64,000 nucleotides of DNA from Simmondsia chinensis. Taxonomy: Eukaryota; Streptophyta; Magnoliopsida; Caryophyllales; Simmondsiaceae. Below, piece by piece: positions 33,768-45,389 of this stretch; position 1 is the stretch's first letter, and every line of letters starts with the position of its first letter. The position numbers and the translations under genes were made by a program. The notes below the pieces were generated by a model. It had not been told where the DNA came from and ran no database searches. It worked only from the letters and a program-made list of their open reading frames with translations. The stretch lies in the NCBI GenBank assembly GCA_018398585.1, contig JAGTTD010000018.1:4099501-4163500 (forward strand), written 5' to 3'.

Positions 33768-36700
33768 CAGAGGTGGCCACGGGCTGGGCCGGGCCTGGCC
33801 ACCAAGCCCAAGCCCAGGCCCAGGCCTCGGCCCACTAGGCCCGCTACTGTAGGCTCAGCCCGAGCTAGCCCCGGGTTGGTCCGGTGCCCCAGGGTTGGTC
33901 CGGTGCCTCCCCCCCCCCCTCGTTTTTTTAAACAATATGTAAAAAAAAAAAAAAAAATTGTTTTGTACAAAAAATATTACAATTCATTGATGAATAATAT
34001 ATGATACAAATACAATCCATCACAATCATTAATAATGCTAAATATATGTAATAAAATAAATGTATAATAAATAATGGTAAATAATGCAACTACAACAGTT
34101 GGATCCTACTATTTAAAAGTACAAATATATTTATTAAAAAATACAAACAAGATATAGACATACAACAATAAGAAATTAGTCTACGCTGGCTGGGGGATTG
34201 CTGTGCCGCCGTCTGATGTATCGGTAGTGCGGTCGTCTTCATCCTCGGTCGATGAACCCGGCCTCAGTTCGTTTTGCACCCTAGCCTCTTCGTGCATCTA
34301 GTTCTTTAGGCACACGGACATCTTCAAGCTGGACGATGATAGCTTCGCCCTTCTCGTTCCAAGCAACCTGCCACCAAGACTAAAAGCACACTCCGATGCT
34401 ACTGAAGACACATGGCACATTAGTATATCACGTGCCATGGTGGAAAGCACGGGATACTGGGTTTGATTTGTACACCACCATTTCAAAATATCAAATTGCG
34501 GATTCGCTGATGTCGAGAAGAATTGGATCAGCGGCATCCGCATATAGTAATCTAACTCGTCACATAACGTGGGAGCTGGGTGCGAAATCTTCCACGCATA
34601 TGACATGTGTGCACTACTTCCACTAGATGTGGAAAATCCAACTGTAGTAGAAGTAACAAGTTGATTATCAAATAATAATCTCCGAGAATAATGGAAAAAT
34701 AAAGTGTGCAGGTCTGAATTGACTTGCGCAATGAATTGTTTGTTATCGAAATCAGAATTTAATTGTTCGTAAAAATATTTGGCAAACAAGTTCAAACCCG
34801 TGAGTTTACAATGTAAGGGGTAGTTCAGAATAATATTTATCAAATTTCATTTTCTTTGCCTTAACCGATCCAGTCAACACGGGGTTAGATTCATTATCCG
34901 ACATCCAAGATACAATATCAATCACCTAGATATTGCTTATGGTATAGTCGAATAATAGCAACCGAAAAAAAAGTTGATAGCGTCTCTAAAAATGGTAAGA
35001 AATTTACAAATTTCATTAATGGTGTCCCATTGTACATTGTTCAGATCACTTAAATCTAAACGAGTATCCTATACAAATTTCACTAGGACATCCTTGTATA
35101 GTAGTATGCGCTCTAACATGTCTACGGTTGATGACCACCAAGTTGGTGAGTTTTATTTAAATTATTGATACTCTATCCCATGCGTCCTACAGAGAAGTCT
35201 AAGTCTTCTCTTTTAGGTTTGGGGTGATTTTATTGCTACTATTATATCTCTTAAGGTAGAAAGAGAAGCGTTTATTAGACCTAAACCATCCATAACTATT
35301 AAATGCAGTATATGACAGATGCAACGTAAATGAAAACACCGCCCACCTAACACAGGTCTCATATGTCTACTTAGTTGTTTAACGGATGCGTTATTACTAG
35401 TAGTGTTGTCGAATGTGATACTAAATATACGACGCTTTATCCCCCACTCGCAGACTGCCTCCATAATCGCACCCGTGATTGTGTCAATAGTGTGGGGATA
35501 ATCTAAATATGCAAAATGGATTATTCGTTTTTGAATGGTGAATGAGGAATCGATCCAGTGTGCCGTTATGCACAAGTAAGGCACACCGGGTTACGACTTC
35601 CAAGTGTCGGACGTCAACGAGAATATGCTCTTGTTTGCCCTAAAAATTTTGGAGACCTCAGTTTTCATCCTATGGTAAGCTTTAAACGCATCTTGCTTTA
35701 AAGTGTTCCGAGGAACCCTTACGATGGCGAGGTTCACCGTTGTTTGGAGATACTTGACGAATCTAGGGTCTTTGCTGGTGCTAAAAGGCTTTTCAGCTCC
35801 AGTTACATTTAGCTAGTTCCTGTCTATTAGTTTCTTGGGAGAACCTAAAGCTAGCAAGGGCACCGATCGCTTACTGTACTAACTGTTGTTGGGCTCTATC
35901 TGGGTCTTGTTCAGGTGGCACCAATTATATGTCTAGTTAATATGCCTGTCCCACTGCTGGGTGGATGACTAAATGCCTTGGGTGGGTTACATAATTTACA
36001 AATCGCTTTTTTAGTTTCCTTATCTAAATTGAAGTGCTTCCATACCTACTCGTACTACGCCTACTAGTACTAGTTTTTGCGGGCCGGGGTTTTAGTGGTG
36101 GGTGTGGGTTCCTCTTACTGAGAAAAACCTAGTCGTTGTAGTACTGTTGTTGTTGGAAGTCCCAATCTATAGTGTCAGTGTATAGAGGTGATGGGCCTGG
36201 TTCTAAAAAAACTCGTTCATCAGTATCAAGTTCGACAACTCTACCCCTTTTAGGTATTTTAGGCGATCGAGAAGAGCTAGAACTAGAACGACCAGCTCCA
36301 AATGAAGATGAGTTGTGTGCCATGGTAGTATTAATGATTAGTATTTAAAAAATTCAACTACTAATGCAAATTGAGTAGATAAAAATGCAAAACAAATAAA
36401 ATTTTGATACTAAAATTATTGAAGCGAACAATGAAATTCGAACTTGACCGAGATTCTACGAGCTAGAGGTGGCCAATTTGGTGCACAATTATTGCAAGTA
36501 GAAGGAAGTAGATGAATGTAGAGAGAGAAGAGAGAATTGGATGAAGATTTGTTGTGAGGAAATAGAATGGGGAGATGGGTATTTATAGATAATTTTTTTT
36601 TTTTAATTAAAAACGAAGGGGGGAGCAACGGCTCCCCCCTTCCCAGCGGTTCTTTTAAAGAGCCATTGGATCGGAACCCAAAATTTTTGTGGCTCGTGGC

Positions 36701-36798
36701 TCGTGGCTCGGCCAGGTATAGGACCGGGCCTGGACCAGCCTGGCCAGCTACAGTAGCGGGCTGGGTTCCGGACCGACCCGGCCCACGGGCCACCTCTA
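33768..36798 (-). mobile_element. hAT transposon, 3031 bp, decayed
   Basis: Termini CAGAGGTGGCCACGGGC and its inverted partner ending GGCCCACGGGCCACCTCTA. An exact 8-bp target duplication CCCTAAAC lies at 33760-33767 and 36799-36806, diagnostic for hAT. A minus-strand transposase relic occupies 36323-34298. The ends are very GC-rich compared with the surrounding AT-rich arms. Confidence 0.9.
34298..36323 (-). pseudogene. hAT transposase relic (RICESLEEPER-like)
   Basis: The start at 36323 reads MAHNSSSFGAGRSSSSSSRS, a Ser-rich N-terminus. A zinc-finger BED-like region follows near 36050-35930 with stops. 35584-35213 encodes the RNase H-like core part, with the typical ITFDNTTSNNAS and CHILHLIVMDGL motifs. 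34843-34298 encodes the C-terminal dimerisation domain (FDILKWWCTNQTQYPVLS, MARDILMCHVSSVASECAFS). Frameshifts and stops separate these blocks, so no active enzyme is expected. Confidence 0.85.
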
Positions 36799-38069
36799 CC
36801 CTAAACTTTACAATTAAACACAACACATCCCATGCACTTTCAATTTTATAAAATAGCCCTCCGAACTCTATAATTAAATATAGTACACCCCCTACACTTT
36901 CCGTTTCATAGAATAGCCCCTTGAATTTTGCAATTAAACACAATACATCTCCTATATTTTCAATTTAATCCTTGAATTTTGTTATTACATAAAACTCTCC
37001 CCCAAACTTTGTTATTAAATATTACACATCCCTTAGACATTAATAAATTTGAAATTAAAAAAGTATGTAATTAAAAAATTTGAAACAAATTATGAAATAT
37101 AATAATATTTTTAACTTTAATTTTTCAACTTTTTAATTATTTTTGAGAATTTATTTTCAAATTTTAAATTTCATACTATTTTTAATTATAAATTTATTAA
37201 TCTAGTTTTAAAATTTATATTTTCTAAAAAATTATTATATTTTATCTTATAGTAATTTTAGTGGAAAATTAAAAAAACATTTTATTATATTCTAAATTTA
37301 TAATGTTATTACAATAATGAATTAAAAAAATTATTTTGTGTAAATTTTAGAAAATCTTCTAATTTTTTGCTTAGAAACATAAAGCTCCTATCTTTCGCCT
37401 AAAAGTATAAAATCTTTATCTTTTGTGTAAAAGTAGAAAATCTTTTCTTCTTAATTTGATGCATTTTTTAATCTAAGTTTTATTAATATAATTTTTTCCC
37501 CAAAAATTTAAAAAGTATTATTATAATTTTTTCAAAATTTTTTCAAAACTTTTGTTTCATAATTTGTTTTAATTTCATACTTTTTTTTAATTTCAAATTT
37601 ATTAATATTTAAGGATTTGCATTCAATAACAAAGTTTGTGGGTAACTTATGTGTAATAAAAAATTCAAGGACTATTTTTTAAATTAAAAGTCTAGGAGGT
37701 GTATTGTATTTAATTGCAAAGTTCAGAGGGTATGTTGTGTGTAATAACAAAGTTTAGGGGGCTATTTTATGAAATTAAAAGTGCAAGGAGTGTGTTGTGT
37801 TTAATTGTAAAGTTTAGGGGGCTATTTTATAAAATTAAAAGTTCAGGAAGTGTGTTATGTTTAATTGTAAAGTTCAAAGGGTTTTTTAATATTTTGCCTT
37901 ATATTATATTAAAAAAGGCTCGACTAGGCCTGTTTAGACTCGCAAGCCTATGAGCTCGAGTTTCACTAGGGATGGGCTCGGCTCGGGCTCGGCTCATTAA
38001 GTTAAACGAGCTGGTGCGGCTCCACTCGAATTTTGTGAATTGTTCGTTCCACACTATCTAAATCCCATC

Positions 38070-38255
38070 CCCAATTTCAATGATTTTTTTTTTCTTTTGG
38101 AAGAACCTGGGTACCAGGTAAACCCCGACTTATGCAACGCCTCACACACCATAAGAGCCAGTTGAGTTAAGGATTTCTTAGGGAGAGGTTCAAGAAGGAA
38201 ATCAAACTCCAGATCTTTTGGCCTAAAGCAATACTTCATCCCCTCAATTGCCTCA
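38070..38255 (-). mobile_element. Possible SINE
   Basis: The minus strand ends in AAGAAAAAAAAAATC and contains GGAGTTTGATTTCC, a weak B-box-like word. It abuts the copia 2 LTR. Identification is tentative. Confidence 0.35.
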
Positions 38256-38720
38256 TGTTGAGTCCAACCCATATATTTTTGTTTATTATTGTTTTACTTT
38301 GTTAAGTAAAATAGAAAAGAAAAAGAAAGAGAATAATCAAAATGAAGAAAGAAAAGGAAAAAGAAAATTCAAAATTAAGAAAAAAAAGGAAAAAGAAAAA
38401 GAATTGTGGGGCTTCTTACCCCCCCCCCCCGGGCTCCTATTTAGGAAATTAAAAGAGGGGGGGGGGGGGGGGGTCACGATAATGTACAGAAGAAACAGAG
38501 AGCGAGAGAGAAAAATTGTCAGGTTTGATTTATTAAATTTTAGTTACAATTAAAGATTATAATTCTTAAATTTATAGTGGAAGTTTTAACACTTGGTTGA
38601 GTCGTGGTTTTTTCCTTTAATTGACATAGGGTTTTCCACATAAAAATCTTGTATGTTATTTCGTCGATTTTGTTTGGTTTTTTGCTTCCGCTTGTGTTTG
38701 ATTTGTGGATTTTTCCAATA
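38256..38720 (+). repeat. 5' LTR of copia 2
   Basis: 465 bp, with a C run (38419-38430) and a G run (38457-38473) about 25 bases apart that could fold on each other. The 3' LTR has a shorter, interrupted G-rich stretch at the same place (GGGGAGGGGAGGGG). Confidence 0.75.
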
Positions 38721-38757
38721 AGTGGTATTAGAGCGTGTTTGATCTTGAGGCCTAGAG

Positions 38758-40120
38758 ATGTCAAAGATTGGTAATCTATTCAAAAATACCAAAATTGAGA
38801 TTGAACTGTTCGATGGCAAGAACAATTTTTCTTTGTAGCAGAGTATGGTGAAAGATCTGATTTTTCAACAGGGACTATACAAGATTCTACTTAATAAGAG
38901 GCCCGAGAAGATAAATGATAATGATTGGAAGGAATTACAAAGAAAACGATAAGCACTATTCATCTTGCTCTTGCCCTGGATGTTAAATACATTGTGCTAG
39001 ATGAGAAATCGCCTAAATCTTTGTGGGAAAAATTGGAAAAAATTTATATGTTGAAATCCCTCACAAATAAGTTGTATTTGAAGAGGGATCTACGCCGATT
39101 GAGGATGGAAGATGGTAGCGATTTGAGGGATAATCTAAACACGTTTAATATATTGATCTCTCAATTGGCTAGCTTGGATGAAAATTTTAAGTAGGAAGAT
39201 AAGACATTAATTTTGTTGGCTTCTCTCCCGAAGTCTGATGAAACCGTGATAACCACATTGTTGGTAGGGGAAACAACTTGAAAATTGGATGAAACCACGG
39301 CGGTCTTATTAGAAAATTAAAAATTGGTCAAAAAAGATAGGGTTAGATATGATGAAGGAGCCGGTTTGGTGGCGAGTTCAAATAGTAGTCATAGATATGG
39401 CAGTAGAGATAACACTAGGTCATCGTCTAGACCTAGAAGAGATTACAGTGACAAATAGTGCTATTATTGTCATGAGATGGGGCATATTCAATGCTTTTGT
39501 AAGAAAATGAAAGCCGACTTAGAGGAGTTGAAGAGAACTTGTGACAAGGGGGAGTTTAGCAAGGGGGAGACGAGTAAGGCGGATAAGGACAAGGCATCCA
39601 CTAATGTAGCATTTGATGATGCAGATGATCTTTTCTTAGTCTAGGATAGAATGACGAGTGAATCTTCATGGATATGTGACTGGGGGTGTTCTCATCACAT
39701 ATGCAAGAAGAGGAAGATGTTTGTTTCTTATGAGGAATGGTATGGGACAGTGATGTTGGCCAATGATGAAGAGGTCAAGATTGAAGGTGTCGGGAACGTT
39801 TAGATTAAGATGCATGATGGCAAGTTAAGGATGCTATCCAAAGTTAGATATGCGCCACGCCTCCGGAATTTTGATCTCCTTAGGAAGGCTTGATGAGTTA
39901 GATTATGGCTACTTTGCTTGAGGTAGAAGAATGACAGTCACTAAGGGGCAATTTGTTGTAATGGAAGTGATGAAGAATTTGAAGAACTTATACATGTTTG
40001 AAGAAAATGGCCTAGCGAGTGAGAAGTGTGAAAGCTCAAGTTCCAAGAAGGTTCGATTTGCCGACAGGAGAAGCTTTGAGTCTGCCTTAGTGTATCGAGG
40101 TTTTTTATATGGGTTGGCGG
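38758..40120 (+). pseudogene. copia 2 gag and protease start
   Basis: The ATG at 38758 follows the primer site by 23 bases and reads MSKIGNLFKNTKIEIELFDG. The capsid block includes SLWEKLEKIYMLKSLTNKLY (about 39020). The zinc knuckle CYYCHEMGHIQCFC is at about 39460. The protease entry is WICD-stop-GCSHHI (about 39670), a stop codon just after the catalytic Asp. At least six in-frame stops are present. The remaining pol is absent. Confidence 0.8.
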
Positions 40121-40128
40121 GAAAGAAT

Positions 40129-40307
40129 TGTCAGGTTCGACCTATACTTTTGTTTAGTATTATTTTATTTTGTTAGGTCAAATAGAAAAGAAAAAGAAAA
40201 AAAAGAATCAAATGTTTCAATAGCTTCTTGTCATTTCTCCCCACACTTTCTCTCTCTCTCTCTCTCTTTTTTTTTTTTTTATTACTACGAAAAAAAAAGA
40301 GATGAGG
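40129..40307 (+). repeat. 3' LTR of copia 2, left fragment
   Basis: TGTCAGGTTCGACCTATAC aligns with the 5' LTR start TGTTGAGTCCAACCCATAT and continues through AAATAGAAAAGAAAAAG. It ends at GAGATGAGG (40299-40307), which recurs as GAGATGGGG at 43574-43582 on the other side of the plastid insert. Confidence 0.7.
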
Positions 40308-40765
40308 TATCATGAAATAAATAATTGTTCCGACGGAACCTTCTGCAGATTGGCTATTAATACACAATCCAAATCATTAAGTCGTTTCTATTCTATTTGT
40401 TATTATCTTTATTACTAAAATTACTAACTTAAATTATTACTATATACTAAATAATAAATTAAATGGGTGTAACAAATACAGATAAGATAGGCAAAAGAAT
40501 GAATCCGCTCTTAAAAATCACTAAAAAAATCTCATAAATCATTGTTTTGATATATCATGAAAATTCTTTAAAAACAAAAAGCAAATAATTCTCTGTGGTA
40601 AAACAAAGTATCTCTCATTTTCCCCTCGAATAGATTCTTCTTTTTGGTTTTTAAAGGAATGCTCTTATGTTGCCTTGAATGTTGTACTAATCCTTTGAAT
40701 CCGGTACCAACGGGTATCATCCCCCCCAGAACAACATTTTCTTTTAGATTGATTCTAACAATGGA
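40308..40765 (-). pseudogene. rpoC2: Plastid rpoC2 3' end and downstream spacer
   Basis: The minus strand from about 40765 encodes a degraded [20 protein letters not shown] and [16 protein letters not shown], the C-terminal end of the plastid RNA polymerase beta'' subunit. It continues to about 40530 and then frays into stops. 40308-40525 is AT-rich and reads like plastid spacer beyond rpoC2, though I cannot pin its origin. Confidence 0.75.
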
Positions 40766-40839
40766 TTGCAGAGTTGATCATTCGGACCTTTTAATTCATA
40801 AATGATCTTGGACCTATGAATGGGGATATTCCCGACCGG

Positions 40840-41815
<976 letters not shown>

Positions 41816-41954
41816 CCTCTTGCTAACTAGAATCAAAGAATTAGTAGATCTGTTCCGCCCAAAACAACGTGGGAATGGGCTAGGGTTATGAACTTACAAT
41901 CTATAATGTGATGATCGAGCCGATTCCATGATTATAAGTTCATTCCATACCGGC
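41816..41954. other. Plastid-like sequence, source not identified
   Basis: Lies between atpB and 23S pieces. The composition fits plastid DNA but I cannot assign a gene. Confidence 0.35.
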
Positions 41955-42103
41955 CCCGTCGATGTGAACTCTTGGGGAAGATCAGCCTGTTGTCCCTAGA
42001 GTAACTTTTATCCGTTGAGCGACGGCCCTTCCACTCGACCCCATCGGATCACTAAGGCCGACTTTTGTCCCTGCTCGACGGGTGGGTCTTGCAGTCAAGC
42101 TCC
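41955..42103 (-). rRNA. rrn23: Plastid 23S rRNA fragment
   Basis: The plus strand reads GATGTGAACTCTTGGGGAAG, TCAGCCTGTTGTCCCTAGAG, TTTTATCCGTTGAGCGACGG and CTGCTCGACGGGTGGGTCTT, the complement of the conserved domain V region of 23S rRNA. It is only about 150 bp, a pseudogene piece. Confidence 0.85.
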
Positions 42104-42281
42104 CTCCCAATTCGACCAAGTCACCGTGAGTAGGACTCCTGCCATAACATAATCGACAGATCCAAGACATACTCCTACAAGTAAAGGGAGTTCGAATAGA
42201 TATTGGCTGTGTTCGAAAAGTTATGAATCGTTTGACAAGTCCAAGCCCAATATCTTGATTTCTAGTAGCAATGCACTGCAG
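42104..42281 (-). pseudogene. rpoC2: Plastid rpoC2 internal fragment
   Basis: The minus strand encodes [37 protein letters not shown] and [13 protein letters not shown], a well-conserved central part of rpoC2. Its junction with the ycf2 piece sits on a shared CTGCAG (42276-42281), consistent with microhomology joining. Confidence 0.85.
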
Positions 42282-42440
42282 GAAGGATCCCAAAGAATCG
42301 GTCTTTTTTTTAGTCGTTGAATCTCTCTTTGATTGGTCAATGTGTGATATTCCGAATCCGCATTACTAATGGAATCCAAACGATCTCTAGATTGATTAGA
42401 AGATCCTTTCAATTGGCTAGAATCCTGCTGAATATGGAGT
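42282..42440 (-). pseudogene. ycf2: Plastid ycf2 fragment
   Basis: The minus strand encodes [19 protein letters not shown] and ILWDPS, typical of ycf2. Upstream it reads [16 protein letters not shown]. It joins the rpoB piece at about 42440. Confidence 0.8.
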
Positions 42441-42630
42441 TTTTGATGCATACAAGTATTTTTGTTGGAATGTTGATACATAACTAATGGAATGCTTAGA
42501 GTATCCCCATTACCTGATAAAACGATCTTGTTAGTGTTGGTATAAATGATCTTTCCCTCATGTTCGGCTATAGCGAGAACCCCTGAATCTAGAGCCGCCT
42601 AGCGTTCCAACCCAGTTCCAATAGAAATTG
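42441..42630 (-). pseudogene. rpoB: Plastid rpoB fragment
   Basis: The minus strand encodes [20 protein letters not shown] and [19 protein letters not shown] then KNTCMHQK, part of the plastid RNA polymerase beta subunit. One stop lies in the preceding GTGLER-like segment. Confidence 0.8.
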
Positions 42631-43325
42631 CAACCTTCCAAATAAGAACTGGCCAATCCATGGGTATACATGAAGTTACAAAGGCTGTGCCTATTTTTTG
42701 ATTGGATGGGTTGATTTCTTGATGAATTGGGAGATAAAAAAGATCTTTCTTATCCATTTTATTAATAATTGAAGAATTTTTAATTTTTATCTTAGTATTT
42801 TTTTATTGTTGATACTGACCCTTACTACCCAACTTGAGAGCGGATGGCTAATGCGTTCCACTTATTGAATTGGGTTATATGGTCGGACTGTGACCCCTGG
42901 ATACCGAAGGCGTCCTTGGGGTGATCTCGTAGTTCCTACGGGGTGGAGACAATGGGGTCGGTCCATGGATTTTCGTTCCTTTTGCTGCATTTCGCTCAAT
43001 AAGATCCAAACAGTTTATCGATTCCAGGGGGTGCAGATTCATAATAGGCATAAACTCGAACACCCAAAAAATCTGTTGGACAGGTGGATTCACATCTCTT
43101 ATAGCCGACACAGTCTGCTATTCTTGGAGTGGAAGCTATTTGTTTAGCTTTACATCCATCCCAAGATATCATTTCTAATCTGGATTATACCAAATCACTA
43201 GTTTGACTAGATCTTACGGAGCCTGTTCATGCATAACATGATTCGGGGCTGATCATAGAAAAGATTCTCTTTAAGTGAACCAGCCTATCCTCTGCATAGG
43301 GCTTATATGGTGGTTGAAACAAAGA
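42631..43325. other. Plastid-like sequence of uncertain origin
   Basis: No intact frame. Includes GTAGTTCCTACGGGGTGGAG near 42931, which looks like plastid non-coding or inverted-repeat sequence, but I could not assign it. A comparison with a plastome would resolve it. Confidence 0.35.
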
Positions 43326-43573
43326 CACATTGGGTTATTTTTATAGCATGCTTCTTTTAAGTGAAAGCGGAATTCATCCTTTATTTTGTCCTTTCGGAGC
43401 TTTTCCGTTTCATCAACTTTGTCCGGATCCTATGAAAGCCTTTCATTTGCTTCTCTTCAATGGAGGTTTTATTTTCCCAGAATGTATCCTAATTTTTGGC
43501 CTAATTCTTCTTTTGATGATCGATTCAACCCCTGATAGAAAAGATATACCTTGGTTATATTTGATCTCTTCAC
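43326..43573 (+). pseudogene. ndhB: Plastid ndhB 5' fragment
   Basis: The leader AGTGAAAGCGGAATTCATCC is followed by a coding segment with [20 protein letters not shown] and [20 protein letters not shown], the N-terminal part of NAD(P)H dehydrogenase subunit 2. It breaks off after LISS. Confidence 0.85.
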
Positions 43574-43856
43574 GAGATGGGGAGGGGAGGGGTTCACATG
43601 GTTGTGCAGAGAAGAAATAAAGAGTGAAAGAGAAAAATCAAGAGGTAAAATTGTGATGTTTGATGTATTAAATTTTAGTTATAATTAGGGATTGTAATTC
43701 TAAAATTTATAGTGGAAGTTTTGATACTTGATTGGATCGTGATTTTTTCCTCTAGTTGAGAGAGGATTTTCCATGTAAAAATTTTATGTGTTATTTCTTT
43801 GATTTTGTTTCGTTTTTTTGCTTCCGCTTGCATTCGATTTGTGGATTTTCCCAACA
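43574..43856 (+). repeat. 3' LTR of copia 2, right fragment
   Basis: GTGCAGAGAAGAAATAAAGA through GTGGATTTTCCCAACA aligns with about 38475-38720 of the 5' LTR. Confidence 0.75.
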
Positions 43857-43903
43857 TCCTAATACTAAGGCTGATAGAATAATTTATAGAAAACACACAA
43901 ATT

Positions 43904-44723
43904 TGTTAGGAAAATAATATAATAGGTATCTAAATCAGTCACAGTCTTCAACGCACGTAGCGAATCATTTTTCTTTAAAACTTATTTCCTGGATACCGAA
44001 ATAGTCTAAGAAATACAATGAAACTCAACAACAAAGTGAGAGTAAGAGCGTAGAGAAAGAAAGATGACCAAGACTTTTTGAGAGAGAAAAAGGGAATGAA
44101 TTTTTTCTTGTACTTCGCAAATGCTAATAAGGGGTTTATATAGAAATCAATATGTTTCTTCACAAGAGACATATAATTAAACACTAAAAATATATGCTTA
44201 ATATCAAGGGACACATCAACAACAACAATAACAACAACAGTCCCAGTGCCTCGCGGCTCCCGTAAAAAGCAGGGTCTGGGAGGGGTGGATGTACGCAGCC
44301 TTACCCCTTTCGAGTGGAAAGGAGGCTATTTCCGAGGACCCCCAACCTGAAGTATTGAGCGCCTGCAAATAAAACCATCAATTAATTACCAATGAATTTT
44401 GAGGGAAAAAAAAATTAATAAAATAAAATAAATAATAAAATATGATCAGAGAATAAACTAGCCTAAGCCCCCCACTAGAGGTTATGACTGCCTAGGAATC
44501 TTAAACTACAAGTCACTCTCCGCACTAATCTACTCTGCCAGATCCGCTATCCTTATGCTAGCCCTCCATCGTGCCCTATTAGAGGCCATCACCTCTCATC
44601 AAGGGACACATCCCTTGTAATTAATAAATTAATTTCCAAAATAGAAAAATGGCGCGGCAAAAATAACGGCCATAACTGCTCTGTGTGTCGACACACAAAC
44701 CCAAGAATCTGTGTGTCGACACA
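43904..44723 (-). repeat. 3' LTR of copia 3 (carrying a retroposon)
   Basis: About 425 bp of LTR plus a 395-bp insertion. A TATA box CTATATAAACCCC lies near 44135-44147 (minus strand). The outer edge holds two copies of a palindrome, TGTGTGTCGACACACA at 44682-44697 and a shorter copy TGTGTCGACACA at about 44712-44723. Confidence 0.65.
44218..44597 (-). mobile_element. Retroposon with (TTG)n tail, RTE-like 3' end
   Basis: Flanked by an exact 15-bp duplication ATCAAGGGACACATC (44203-44217, 44598-44612). The minus strand starts GAGAGGTGATGGCCTCTAAT and passes through GGTTGGGGGTCCTCGGAAAT, then GGTAAGGCTGCGTACATCC, and ends CACTGGGACTGTTGTTGTT. The first 80 bases encode a basic R.RW..SIRIADLAE segment that resembles the C-terminus of an RTE-type LINE ORF. 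A 5'-truncated LINE is therefore more likely than a SINE. Confidence 0.75.
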
Positions 44724-45389
44724 TAATCCCCCAAAAGCATTTGTGCATATTTTAAGCCAGAATATATAACAAGTAAACATCCGAAACACTTTATTTTTGA
44801 AAATATATCAATATGCCCCCACCATTTTCAAAATACATCCATTCTCATATAATTTAAATAGCATCTCGGAATTAAAGGAAGTCTTTATGCATATATGAGA
44901 GTGTCTTTCGATTGAACTGTCACTTAGCGAAGACATGTTACAATTAGTCAGAGCATAATGGTAAACTAATCTTTGAACCATACGAGTCCATTTAACTAAC
45001 CACACATGCCTCCACACATAAGACTTACTCTCCACAATGCAACTCATCTTCAACTAACACATTTAACGCCTTGTGTCCCGTACCCTTCATGAGTGTAACA
45101 GAGTCAAACCCATGTCAATAAAACACTCCTTGAAGTGGCCAAACTTAACACTCATTTAGGTAAGCCCCTTGATCATGTCTCTATAACACGACATTCAATA
45201 ATTTTCTCGAGTCCATTAAGAGATTATGCTTAACCTCCTTTTCCTTTGTCACATGCTACCAAGCACTACACCCAGGATGGAATTTTACATTTAGTGCTTG
45301 CAATTACACGGATGACGGAGTTCTAAGACCTAGCGTTGTACCTTGTGTTGGGTTGAGGGTCCATCATAAGTGACTAAAATTGATGTGTT
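44724..45389 (-). other. 3' untranslated region of copia 3
   Basis: Lies between the RNase H end (now at 51123 beyond the gypsy) and the polypurine tract. No coding signal. Confidence 0.5.

Larger units (their letters stand above)
33740..37899. mobile_element. Foldback (MULE-like) element split by a hAT
   Basis: The left arm (33740-33767 plus 36799 to about 37110) and right arm (about 37540-37899) are inverted copies over some 300 bp. Each is built of 55-60-bp subunits such as CTTTACAATTAAACACAACA then TTTTATAAAATAGCCCCC. The flanks carry TATATTATA at 33731-33739 and 37900-37908, a 9-bp duplication of Mutator type, although it is low complexity. There is no transposase in the AT-rich loop. 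Confidence 0.7.
33514..38040. repeat. GGCTCG-rich repeat, split by a foldback element
   Basis: 33514-33730 (starting TAGGGGTGTATTCCGGGTTG) and 37909-38040 (GGCTCGGCTCGGGCTCGGCTC) are the two halves of one member of the dispersed GGCTCG family. They are separated by the element at 33740-37899. Imperfect 34-bp direct repeats (AATTTCATGAATTGTTCATT near 33480 and AATTTTGTGAATTGTTCGTT near 38030) lie outside both halves. Confidence 0.6.

Noticed and set aside
36416..36943. 175-codon minus-strand open frame
   Set aside because: It spans the hAT terminus and the foldback arm subunits, so it crosses an element boundary and cannot be a gene.
38054..38272. 72-codon minus-strand frame considered as a gene
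   Set aside because: It ends in an A-rich tail and carries a weak B box. A SINE-like origin is more likely than a protein gene.
41982..42293. 103-codon minus-strand open frame as one protein
   Set aside because: It fuses rpoC2 coding sequence with antisense of 23S rRNA across a fragment junction, so it is an artefact of the shuffled plastid insert.
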